DNA of 64,000 nucleotides from Bog-950 sp964615305. Lineage in GTDB: Bacteria > Bacteroidota > Bacteroidia > Chitinophagales > LD1. Position numbers and translations under genes: made by a program. Under the pieces are notes generated by a model that was given only the letters and a program-made list of their open reading frames with translations, made no database searches and was not told the origin of the DNA. Numbering within the stretch: position 1 is the stretch's first letter; each line of letters starts with the position of its first letter. The stretch is taken from the NCBI GenBank assembly GCA_964615305.1, contig CAZTNA010000013.1, positions 22,797 to 86,796 of the forward strand, in the 5' to 3' direction. Below are positions 27,889-35,920 of this stretch, one piece after another.

Positions 27889-29037
27889 CTACATCATACC
27901 AGCAATAATGTTGCGTTGAATATCGGTAGTGCCCGAATAAATTAAGGCAGCGTATAAGTCGCGGTATTCGCGCTCTATTTGGTTGTTTTTAAGATATCCA
28001 GAAGCACCATACAAGAGCTGAAGTTTTTTAATTTGATCAACACCTTTATCGGCTACAAACAACTTTGCTTCCGAAGATTTAATTAATGCTGATCGTTTCT
28101 TTTCATCTACAGCTAAAGCAGCGTCATAAACTAAATTTCTCCCAGCGTCTAACAACACACGAGTATCAGCAAGAACGTGTGCAATATTTTCAAACTGAAA
28201 TATGATTTTTTGGTTCACGGTTCTGTTTTGGCAAAACTGCAGTGTTTTTTCAAGAACACGTTCAAGCTGGCCTAATTGCAAAGCAGCTAATACTGTGCGT
28301 TCCCAAATCATGCTTTGATTAAAAATACTGCTGCCAGATCCCGCTTCTCCGATTAATTGATCGCTACTTAGCTCTACATTTTTAAAAGTTACATGAGCCA
28401 TTTGTGCTGTACATAAACCCATTTTATACTGTACTGCCGAAACCTGAACACCTTTTGTGGTTGATGGCACTAAGAATGCAGACACACCACCAAAAAAACC
28501 TTTAGATTTATTGGTAATAGCATATACTACAAATATATCAGCCAATGGGGCGCTTGTGATGTATTTTTTTTCGCCATTCAATATATATCCGGCTTCCGTT
28601 GCTGAAGCCTCGGCCTGCATTGCAAAAGCATCTGAACCTGAGTTGTGTTCTGTAATGGCATTAGCGGCAATCCAATCACCCTTACAGAGTTTAGGTAAGT
28701 TAGTGCTTTTCTGTTTATCTGAGCCGTGAAAGTATATAGGTACAACACAAGCCAGCAAATGTGCGCCAGCCGAAAAATTAAGGCCATTATCAAGTGATCC
28801 TTTTCCTATGCCTTCAAATGCTGCACAAGTTTCTAGACATGTAAAACCACGACCTCCAAACTCAATTGAAACCGGAAGCCCTTGTAGTTTCTGCTCACCG
28901 GCTGTTTGCCACCCCTTTTTATTAAATGTTGCCGAGGCATCTAGGTCTAAAATTTCTGTATCAGTTACAAGTAGTTTTCCTAGAGAAAAAAAGTTTTTTC
29001 GGATGGAATTGTAGTTGGGAAGTATTTTAGAAATCAT
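27889..29037 (-). CDS. Acyl-CoA-dehydrogenase-like flavoprotein, probable carrier-bound prolyl oxidase
   Basis: The protein has 382 residues, the usual acyl-CoA dehydrogenase length. The FAD and substrate core is seen as AANAITEHNSGSDAFAM (about 124-140) and YILNGEKKYITSAPLADIFV (151-170). The usual C-terminal catalytic Glu of the YEGT motif is replaced: Y367-S368-G369-T370. Instead a Glu lies at position 246 in MIWERTV, the isovaleryl-CoA-dehydrogenase position. The same arrangement is described for PigA/RedW/PltE enzymes that oxidise prolyl-S-carrier to pyrrolyl-S-carrier. It overlaps the adenylation gene by 4 nt and is last in the operon. Oxidation of the carrier-bound amino acid is an inference from this context; the final product is not proven. 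Confidence 0.8.
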   Translation of the reverse strand: MISKILPNYNSIRKNFFSLGKLLVTDTEILDLDASATFNKKGWQTAGEQKLQGLPVSIEFGGRGFTCLETCAAFEGIGKGSLDNGLNFSAGAHLLACVVPIYFHGSDKQKSTNLPKLCKGDWIAANAITEHNSGSDAFAMQAEASATEAGYILNGEKKYITSAPLADIFVVYAITNKSKGFFGGVSAFLVPSTTKGVQVSAVQYKMGLCTAQMAHVTFKNVELSSDQLIGEAGSGSSIFNQSMIWERTVLAALQLGQLERVLEKTLQFCQNRTVNQKIIFQFENIAHVLADTRVLLDAGRNLVYDAALAVDEKKRSALIKSSEAKLFVADKGVDQIKKLQLLYGASGYLKNNQIEREYRDLYAALIYSGTTDIQRNIIAGMM

Positions 29038-30506
29038 GTTATGTGTTTTAGCAAAGCAGCTGTGTCAGTTTTGTGGTTTGCGTTCAAAGGAATGTTGTCA
29101 ACAAAAATAAAAAGGTCAGGTATCATGTAGTAAGGAATCTTTTCTGCACAGTGGTTGCGTAAGGTAAGCATATCGTATTCTATTTCAGCTACAACAAAAG
29201 CAAGTAACTGAGTGCTTTCGGTATCTCTTTTAGCAATTGCTACTGCATCTTTGATACCTGCCAGTTTTTTCAAACAAGCCTCTACTTCACTCGGTTCTAT
29301 TCTAAACCCGTTTTTCTTTATCATTCTGTCGGCACGCGATATATAAACGAGGTTTTCTTCAAAAACATATTCAACTACGTCTCCGGTATTGTAAAAATGG
29401 TTTCCATTGAGCAGCGTAAATGGGCTTTTGTCAATAGAAGCATACCCCAACATTAAATTACTGCCTGTTACATGTAATTCTTGCCCAGTAACTCCATGTA
29501 AAAGAAGTATCTGGCAATTGCTGCAAGGTTTGCCAATTGGCACTGCGGTTTTATATAGCCGTTCGTCACTGAAGTTCACCTTGTAGTATGTGCATACATT
29601 AGTTTCTGTGGGGCCATACAAGTTGTAATACTCAGAGTTTACGAAATTTTTTTTCAGTTCGTGCAGCAATATCCAGTGCAGTGTTTCCCCGGCAATAAGC
29701 AATTGTTTTGTATCGCTAAAATTTCTTCTCTCTGGGCGGCCGGTAGTTAAAAACCAGTTGAAAAACGAGGGTGTGCTATAAATAGTTTCAATTTTGTAGT
29801 CTTCAATCAATTCAGCCATCATACGGCTGTTGCCTAACGAAAAATCGTTTGGTAACAGCAAACTGCCGCCAAGCATTAAAGGATAGAACAAATCAAAAAC
29901 CGATAAATCAAACTGAAACGGTGCTATTGACACAAAACGTTTACATTCTGAATTAAATGTTTCACCGCACCACTGCAAAAAAGCAAAAGCACTTTGGTGT
30001 GTGTGCATGATGCCTTTCGGCACACCTGTACTTCCACTGGTAAATAGTATATAAGCTAAGTCAGCGGAATATACTTTGGGGTTTTCGAAAATAATAAGAG
30101 TGTACTCGTTGTTGATGGGCTTAGACGAAAATTGAATCTTCTGATCATGAATGGCATTTGTAAATGCCGCCAAAAACTTTTCTTGAACAACAACCGCTGC
30201 CGGTTTTGCAGTATGCAGTATTTGTAGTATTCGTTCAACCGGGCTCCGATAATCAATAGGTAAATATGCCTTACTAGCCCACAACACGGAGTAAACGAAA
30301 ACAGGGGCATGAATGTTTTTTTCGGAGTAAACTCCTATTAACCCGCCAGCTACGTACCGAAATAAAAAGTCAGCATGTGAGGCAACCTCCGATTTTAGCT
30401 GTGCATAGCTGAATTGGCTGCCCTCATGATTCAGGAGTGCAACTTGTTCAGTGTATGATGAAAAACTGTCGGCAATAATTTGCCGCAGATGCAATTCATT
30501 CTTCAA
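29034..30506 (-). CDS. Stand-alone amino-acid adenylation enzyme (A domain)
   Basis: The protein has 490 residues. It would activate an amino acid with ATP and load it on the neighbouring carrier protein. NRPS-type core motifs are all present: A3 LFTSGSTGVPKG (154-165), A4 FQFDLSVFDLF (197-207), A5 NLYGPTE (295-301), A7 YNTGD (372-376), A8 RADRMIKKNGFRIEPSEVE (391-409) and A10 NANHKTD with Lys479. Aligning by eye to GrsA gives a pocket of D200, L201, F204, S247, L270, A272, L296, V304, C305, K479. From memory this resembles stand-alone prolyl-activating enzymes of pyrrole pathways. It overlaps both neighbours by 4 nt. DltA-like D-alanine activation is the main alternative. Confidence 0.88.
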   Translation of the reverse strand: MKNELHLRQIIADSFSSYTEQVALLNHEGSQFSYAQLKSEVASHADFLFRYVAGGLIGVYSEKNIHAPVFVYSVLWASKAYLPIDYRSPVERILQILHTAKPAAVVVQEKFLAAFTNAIHDQKIQFSSKPINNEYTLIIFENPKVYSADLAYILFTSGSTGVPKGIMHTHQSAFAFLQWCGETFNSECKRFVSIAPFQFDLSVFDLFYPLMLGGSLLLPNDFSLGNSRMMAELIEDYKIETIYSTPSFFNWFLTTGRPERRNFSDTKQLLIAGETLHWILLHELKKNFVNSEYYNLYGPTETNVCTYYKVNFSDERLYKTAVPIGKPCSNCQILLLHGVTGQELHVTGSNLMLGYASIDKSPFTLLNGNHFYNTGDVVEYVFEENLVYISRADRMIKKNGFRIEPSEVEACLKKLAGIKDAVAIAKRDTESTQLLAFVVAEIEYDMLTLRNHCAEKIPYYMIPDLFIFVDNIPLNANHKTDTAALLKHIT

Positions 30507-30760
30507 CCTTTCATTTTTCTAAGCAAGCAATCTGTAAAAATGTTTATAGTGTCAATATTTTCCATTGTAATTTCATGCGCTCTGAACTCTACATTTAAAG
30601 TGTCTTCAAAATGATTAATCATTTTGAGTGTAAGAACTGAGTCAAGCAGTCGCGTGCTCAGCATGGGAGAGTCGCTATTAAAATTAGCGGGTAGTTGCCC
30701 TCTGAAAATATATTGGGTTACATATTCATAAACCAGTTTTTGAAGTTGTTCTCTTTCCAT
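30503..30760 (-). CDS. Acyl/peptidyl carrier protein
   Basis: The protein has 85 residues from Met at 30760; in-frame Met codons at 30772 and 30787 are alternatives. The phosphopantetheine site is RLLDSVLTLKMI, with Ser41. The last helix segment (EITMENIDTINIFTDCLL) is of the type in DltC and stand-alone peptidyl carrier proteins such as PigG. It should carry the amino acid loaded by the adenylation enzyme as a thioester. Its start lies inside the end of the MBOAT gene and its stop overlaps the start of the adenylation gene by 4 nt, so expression is coupled. Confidence 0.85.
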   Translation of the reverse strand: MEREQLQKLVYEYVTQYIFRGQLPANFNSDSPMLSTRLLDSVLTLKMINHFEDTLNVEFRAHEITMENIDTINIFTDCLLRKMKG

Positions 30761-33218
30761 TTTTGTAATCATTTTTAGTGCTGTCAATATTAGAAATTAT
30801 CGGTAAAAATTTTGCAGCAAGCAGTTCGTGCCCCATGCAGTTAGGATGAGGGTTTTTTTCGGAAACACGCAATAGTTCGTAAGTGTATCCATCAAACGCA
30901 TCGTGTATTGTATAACATTCGAAGCCGGCTTTTTGCGCCCACATTCGTTGTGTTTCGTAAGATTCAACAATAAACGGGTCATTGGTTGTTGGCGCGTACA
31001 TCCAAATAGGACGAACATTATGTTGATGGCACATAGCCACAAGTGTATCGTATGTCCATGGTATTATCTCATTGACGTATGGCTCTAACCTGTCCTGAAT
31101 TTCGATAGCGCTCATGCCCTGAGTAATGCCGCTTTCTGCTTCAATGTTTTTTAAAAATGGGTAGTGTAAATCAATTCCGTTTTGAATGAAGCGCGAAAAA
31201 AATACGCTGTATCTGCTTAGTTCGCGGATGTGAGTAAAAAAGATGACGGCATCTGGTTCAAAATTACAAATCTTAGTGTCCATTAAATAAACATGTTGCA
31301 GGGTGGTGTAACCGCCTAGCGAAAAATTAAGCAATTCAATTTTCTTGCCCTGAGTGTTCAGTTTATTTTCTACCAAGGTTTCATAAACACAGTTTCCGTC
31401 AACACCATTTCCCATTTCGTAAGAAGCTCCCAATAAAGCTATCCTATATACATCTTTTGGCTTTTTAAGCGAGTATTCTTTGTCGCGCATTCCATAAGTG
31501 TTGGTTTCAATGAGTACTCCATTTTGCATTCTACTAACATTGGGAATAAATTGCTTCATGAGCAGATTGTCAGTATATTTTGTGTAGTCGCGTAAATCTT
31601 TTTGAAGTCCGTTAGTTACAAGCTTGGTTTCCCATAAACCAGATGTGTTGTCTAAGATGCTTGTATAGTAATCCATTTCTTCATAGTCTCTTTCAAAACT
31701 ATTTTTTTGAACTTGAGTAATGAATTTAACTCGATGATCAGAAGGTTCTTTTTTAGCAACCAAAGCAACACCAAAGAGACCAACCCAACCAGTTAAAAGA
31801 GGATACAAATACGCTACTGTATCTCTGTCTTTTGTAACTAACAAACTTGAAACTACTGAAACACCAAAGTTCACAAAGTATAAAGTAGCAACCACAATGG
31901 GTAATTGATAAAATGTAGAAGATTTTGGAAAAACTTGTTGTAGTAGATAGAAGTTTGTTTGAAACGAATCTGCCATCCAAAACCATGTCAATGTTGACAT
32001 TACTATAAACACCAGGGTGGTTTTAGATGCAATAACCAAATGCCTGAAAACAAATGATCTTGCCTTGTTGTCGTTTGGAAAAATACGATTGAAAAGTGCA
32101 TTGGCGGTAATGAGCACCCCAAGTACCGACCAAAACACAACATCATTTAGCGGCATCTTTGTTATACCCGTAATCCAAAACTTTTGGTACCAGTGCAAGA
32201 ATATAGTAAATGCAAAAGCTAAGATTAGACTAAGTTCAACTGCAAAAGCAGATTTTTTGCGTAGCGAAAAGTAAGCCGGGTAGTAAGCAATTTTTAGAAT
32301 AAACTCACTCCAATATATATTAACTTTTTGCCAATATTTAAACAACGATTCTGCAAAGTAGAAGTTGCCGAAAGGAGTAGGAAGATTAAACCCAAACAAG
32401 CATAAAAAACCAATTGCTGCTGTTAGGGTACCTGAGTATTGAAGAAGCGACACATAGTTAGTTAAAACCACCATTACAAGATCATTAAAACTAAAAACCT
32501 GGTCAACTGAAGCACCTATATAGTTATGGATTACTCGTTCAAGTATAAATTGGAAAATCCCTGAAAAGATAAACACCAAACCCTTTCGCCAAATTTGTGC
32601 AGTGGGAGCATTGTAGTAGAATTGAACATGCGATCGATAATCCACAATAGGGAAAAACAAGAATGCTAGATTGGGTAAGCAGATAAAGTAACTCAACCTG
32701 AGCCAAATATTTTCGTTCATTGGATGGTGTTTGGCTTCAAGCAACCAGATGATTGAACGGAACATAATCAAAGCTGCTGCATACGGAACCATCATTTGTA
32801 TTCTGGGCATTTGAATAAGCCCAGCTCTTAGAACTGCCATAGCAAGCAATAGACCAATCAATAGCAGCCACTTAAGATATAGTTTTAATGGCAGCAACAG
32901 TATTGTAAAGCATACTGCTATCATTAGTAGCAGTATGCCACCACTCATCCACCCAAATATGGTAACTACGCTTAATACAAAAACGCTAACAAAGATGGCG
33001 GGTCTGAATCGCAATGGAACAAGTGCTGTAGTAACAAATGCAGGAATAAGATACTTCACTAAATCAACTATGCGCTCAAAAGGCTGCAAGTTAAGGTGGT
33101 GAATAATGAATGGAGATAGACTAAGTACACTGCTAACAACTACTAACCATAACCAAAAGTTTAAATCACGCGTTTCGTTTTGTCTATCCTCCATTGCCGG
33201 AAACACTCTATCTAACAT
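30726..33218 (-). CDS. MBOAT-like O-acyltransferase fused to an SGNH hydrolase domain
   Basis: The protein has 830 residues. Residues 20-490 hold many hydrophobic membrane segments. The MBOAT signature region is FGFNLPTPFG (275-284) with FKYWQKVNIYWSEFILK (293-309), and the candidate catalytic His is H342 in FLHWYQ. Residues of about 580-810 form an SGNH/GDSL domain: GASYEMGNGV (597-606, Ser599), NFSLGGYTT (631-639) and HPNCMGH (791-797). In the dlt system DltB (MBOAT) and DltD (SGNH-like) are separate proteins; here both are in one chain. It could move an acyl group from the carrier protein across the membrane onto a glycan. Met9 (33194) is another possible start. The MBOAT call rests on motif reading and is less certain than the SGNH call. 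Confidence 0.75.
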   Translation of the reverse strand: MLDRVFPAMEDRQNETRDLNFWLWLVVVSSVLSLSPFIIHHLNLQPFERIVDLVKYLIPAFVTTALVPLRFRPAIFVSVFVLSVVTIFGWMSGGILLLMIAVCFTILLLPLKLYLKWLLLIGLLLAMAVLRAGLIQMPRIQMMVPYAAALIMFRSIIWLLEAKHHPMNENIWLRLSYFICLPNLAFLFFPIVDYRSHVQFYYNAPTAQIWRKGLVFIFSGIFQFILERVIHNYIGASVDQVFSFNDLVMVVLTNYVSLLQYSGTLTAAIGFLCLFGFNLPTPFGNFYFAESLFKYWQKVNIYWSEFILKIAYYPAYFSLRKKSAFAVELSLILAFAFTIFLHWYQKFWITGITKMPLNDVVFWSVLGVLITANALFNRIFPNDNKARSFVFRHLVIASKTTLVFIVMSTLTWFWMADSFQTNFYLLQQVFPKSSTFYQLPIVVATLYFVNFGVSVVSSLLVTKDRDTVAYLYPLLTGWVGLFGVALVAKKEPSDHRVKFITQVQKNSFERDYEEMDYYTSILDNTSGLWETKLVTNGLQKDLRDYTKYTDNLLMKQFIPNVSRMQNGVLIETNTYGMRDKEYSLKKPKDVYRIALLGASYEMGNGVDGNCVYETLVENKLNTQGKKIELLNFSLGGYTTLQHVYLMDTKICNFEPDAVIFFTHIRELSRYSVFFSRFIQNGIDLHYPFLKNIEAESGITQGMSAIEIQDRLEPYVNEIIPWTYDTLVAMCHQHNVRPIWMYAPTTNDPFIVESYETQRMWAQKAGFECYTIHDAFDGYTYELLRVSEKNPHPNCMGHELLAAKFLPIISNIDSTKNDYKNGKRTTSKTGL

Positions 33219-33269
33219 GGTTGTAACTTTTATTATTGTATAGCTTCAATAAGCAGGTTCATCTATTAA

Positions 33270-34127
33270 TTAGAGTGAGTAGTTTAGATGTTTCAAAACA
33301 GTGCAGAGATCTTTATCAGAGTATAGCCAGTCTAAATCTTCAGGTTTAAAATATTCTTCCCAATTTTGTGCTACTCCCTCTCTGAAAAAATTTTTACCGC
33401 TGCGCTTTTTAAATTCCCCAGGCTTTAGGTTTTCATTTTGCCTTAATGTAGAAAACCCGGTAACTGACTTTAGTTTGCCTAAATCAAATTCTTGAATACC
33501 GCAATAAGACAGTAGTAATTCAACAGAGTTTTCAAAGTTGGAGAGTAGGTCTTCGTATTTCACCATAATAATAGAATTGGGATTGTTTTTTTTAAACTCT
33601 AATGCGCGTGTTACATGCTCAATCCATGATCCAAAAGGTTCTGTTACTTCGTTGCTTTTTATAAAATCTGAAAAGCTGCCGCAATACTCATTTAATGCCA
33701 ATTTGTATTCGTAATAAGAAACCAATACATCTCTGTAGTCACGAAATACGTAAACGGTTTTAGGATAATATTGAAACCACGCATCGTGCGATTTTATAAA
33801 ACGGGTTTTAGATTTTGCGTCTATTATATCTTTCGATGTATAAACATCGCTAACCACATTTTCCAACTCATCGAAGCTTAATGTATGCTTTGTACCCTTT
33901 AATGCATAAGCAATTATGTATCGAAGCCAAGTGTTACCTGATTTGGGATAGGATACAATAAAAATATCGTCAGGTAAAATATTGTTTATTTGAAGTAGAA
34001 ACGCGCCTTTGTTTATTAACCCCAACTGAGCCGGCAACCACCGAAAGTATTGTTTGATTAAACGTGAACGTGATATAGAAGCAGGGGTAGATGGCACGAG
34101 GCAAAATAAAAAATTAGTACGTAGCAC
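33270..34127 (-). CDS. Sulfotransferase family protein
   Basis: The protein has 285 residues. The 5'-phosphosulfate loop YPKSGNTWLRYI (about 60-71, Lys62) and the 3'-phosphate motif VYVFRDYRDVLVSYYEY (about 123-139) are typical of PAPS-dependent sulfotransferases. A C-terminal KKRSGKNFFREGVAQNWEEY resembles the third cofactor-binding region. It would move sulfate from PAPS to a hydroxyl or amine of a small molecule, lipid or sugar. No ATG is available: the frame opens at 34133, leaving GTG at 34127 or GTG at 34097. It is first in the operon, 51 nt before the MBOAT gene, so sulfation of the same glycan or lipid is possible. Confidence 0.85.
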   Translation of the reverse strand: MLRTNFLFCLVPSTPASISRSRLIKQYFRWLPAQLGLINKGAFLLQINNILPDDIFIVSYPKSGNTWLRYIIAYALKGTKHTLSFDELENVVSDVYTSKDIIDAKSKTRFIKSHDAWFQYYPKTVYVFRDYRDVLVSYYEYKLALNEYCGSFSDFIKSNEVTEPFGSWIEHVTRALEFKKNNPNSIIMVKYEDLLSNFENSVELLLSYCGIQEFDLGKLKSVTGFSTLRQNENLKPGEFKKRSGKNFFREGVAQNWEEYFKPEDLDWLYSDKDLCTVLKHLNYSL

Positions 34128-34142
34128 TGAACATTATTTACA

Positions 34143-35087
34143 TTGACAACATTCTCACATATCATAAATCCGGTTTCGGCCGAAGAAAATGCAGAGCTTT
34201 TCGAAGTGCAAAAAGTAACATTTGCTTCTATGCTTAAGGCAAAAGCATATGCAAGTGAGCATTGTGAGGTGGAACTTTGTTCTGTGCAAGCTGCTGTGAG
34301 CAAGGCATTTGTTCCTCACGGATTTGTTTCTCTACAACCACTTTCCCGTGTAGTCAGTGATGTTGTGTCCGACACAAGTAAACCCTATCCTTTTTTAGGA
34401 GATATTGTTTTACAGCACAAAGCACATGCCCGTGCAGATTACCTGATTTATTCTAATCTCGATATTGCCCTCATGCCTTATTTTTACGAATCGGTAGCTG
34501 AGTATTTAAAACAAGGATACGATGCACTGGTTATTAACCGAAGGCGTTTGAACAATAGGTTAGTGCAAGAGAAAAATATGTCATTGTTATACGCTGAAGC
34601 AGGCCGCGAACACACCGGCTACGATTGTTTTGTATTTAAGCGAGAGCTAGTAGATCGGTTCATTTTCAAAAACATTTGCCTGGGGGTGCCCGGAGCCGGT
34701 AACGATTTGTTCTATAACATTTTCACGTTTGCAGATAACCCTATTTTGTTTCCTGAAAAACATCTGACATTTCATGTGGGGTTAGAATTATACAAGGCAT
34801 GGGGCGATTCTGCAACTAATGCGCATAACTCAAAAGAGTTTATGAGTTTATTAACTGATCTAAAACCGTACATGAAAGCGCATAAATTTCCTGGTGCTGA
34901 TCTTGGGCTTTTTAGCCGTCATGTTAGATGGTTAATGAATCCAACTTTTCATTACCCAACCATGTTATGGCTTGACTATAAACGCAGGTTTAAAAAGGCT
35001 GCCCCAAAGTTTAATCAAACTTTTAGCTATACGCGTAAACAAAAGTATTTGGAATGGCTCTTAAAAATGGTAAACTTTAAAGAGTAG
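34143..35087 (+). CDS. Putative glycosyltransferase-like protein, TTG start
   Basis: The protein has 314 residues. It opens with a beta-strand-like FSHIINPVSAEENAELF, then helices, then ARADYLIYSNLDIALMPYFY (about residues 98-117), where NLDIAL sits like the DxD motif of GT-A folds. KEYL-like basic residues end the protein. No ATG precedes the conserved N-terminus; the only start there is TTG at 34143, because an in-frame TGA lies at 34128. The next ATG (34230) would remove the first strand. It is divergent from the sulfotransferase with 15 nt between start codons. A sugar transferase role is an inference; I do not recognise an assigned family. Confidence 0.6.
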   Translation: MTTFSHIINPVSAEENAELFEVQKVTFASMLKAKAYASEHCEVELCSVQAAVSKAFVPHGFVSLQPLSRVVSDVVSDTSKPYPFLGDIVLQHKAHARADYLIYSNLDIALMPYFYESVAEYLKQGYDALVINRRRLNNRLVQEKNMSLLYAEAGREHTGYDCFVFKRELVDRFIFKNICLGVPGAGNDLFYNIFTFADNPILFPEKHLTFHVGLELYKAWGDSATNAHNSKEFMSLLTDLKPYMKAHKFPGADLGLFSRHVRWLMNPTFHYPTMLWLDYKRRFKKAAPKFNQTFSYTRKQKYLEWLLKMVNFKE

Positions 35088-35121
35088 CAGGAGGGGGCAG
35101 TTTTTTTGTTACACAATGATT

Positions 35122-35129
35122 TATCTTTG
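35122..35129 (+). promoter_or_regulatory. Putative -7 element before the 35175 lipoprotein gene
   Basis: TATCTTTG followed by CAC matches TAnnTTTG exactly, 45 nt before the start codon. A TTTG lies at 35105-35108, but the 13-nt spacing is shorter than usual, so the -33 element is uncertain. Confidence 0.5.
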
Positions 35130-35174
35130 CACACGAAATCTAAAAAGAACAATTAGTAGATTAAAATTACCTAT

Positions 35175-35909
35175 ATGAAATGTCTGCATGTTGTCCCTAT
35201 CATGCTTGCTGTCTTGTTTATTGCTTCTTGTAAAAGAGAAGATGATAATACTGATTATGATTTAAGTAAAGCGAAGGTGCACACCATAACACACTCTGCT
35301 ACTGGTGAAACTGAAACATATTTGTACGACAACGAGGGGAGAATTACACAATTGCAATTAAATTCTGGGAGCAAAACAACCTACACTTACAATGGTGATA
35401 CTTTAGTTATTGTAAACCTAAACAGTTCAGGAGGCATATCAAGCACAGAAACCATGCTGCTAAGTAACGGTTTGGCACAAAGCAGCGTAGTTACAGACGA
35501 TTTAGGAAACATCACCGGTTATAAGCAATATGTGTTTAGTGGTGACGAGCAAACATCCTACACTGCATTGGATGCAAGTATGCAGCAAACAGTTCATGAA
35601 GAGTGGATCTGGCAAAATGGTAGCATTACCACTTATAGTATCTACGATAGCGTTAATACTAATCTCTATAACATTTATTATTGGTATAACTACCCGGGTG
35701 CAAGTTCTACGGGTAAAGTAAATACAGGTAGAAAATATTTAGGTGCAGACCCCATTTACCAAATTAGAAAAATACTAACTACTGGTTTAATAGGTAACAC
35801 TTACAGAACTTTAGAATACACTACTGATGACCAAAGCCGTGTAACGTCTGCATTGTATTACAACCAAAATCACGTTTTAGAAAATACAGATAGTTACACG
35901 TATTACTAA
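35175..35909 (+). CDS. Lipoprotein with YD-like beta repeats
   Basis: The protein has 244 residues with a lipobox ending at Cys19 (AVLFIASCKRED). The mature part has short repeats of the form ETYLYDNEGRITQLQ, then TTYTYNGDTLVIV, and ends with LEYTTDDQSRVTSALYY. These resemble the RHS/DUF4595 type of beta repeat found in many Bacteroidota lipoproteins. No enzymatic residues are visible. It is probably exposed on the outer membrane. It is monocistronic, convergent with the large T9SS type B gene, whose stop lies 11 nt away. Confidence 0.8.
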   Translation: MKCLHVVPIMLAVLFIASCKREDDNTDYDLSKAKVHTITHSATGETETYLYDNEGRITQLQLNSGSKTTYTYNGDTLVIVNLNSSGGISSTETMLLSNGLAQSSVVTDDLGNITGYKQYVFSGDEQTSYTALDASMQQTVHEEWIWQNGSITTYSIYDSVNTNLYNIYYWYNYPGASSTGKVNTGRKYLGADPIYQIRKILTTGLIGNTYRTLEYTTDDQSRVTSALYYNQNHVLENTDSYTYY

Positions 35910-35920
35910 TAACAGGGGGG

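Noticed and set aside
27889..33218. A true dlt operon for D-alanylation of teichoic acid
   Set aside because: The organism appears to be Bacteroidota without teichoic acids, the A-domain pocket does not look DltA-like by eye, and an oxidase is included.
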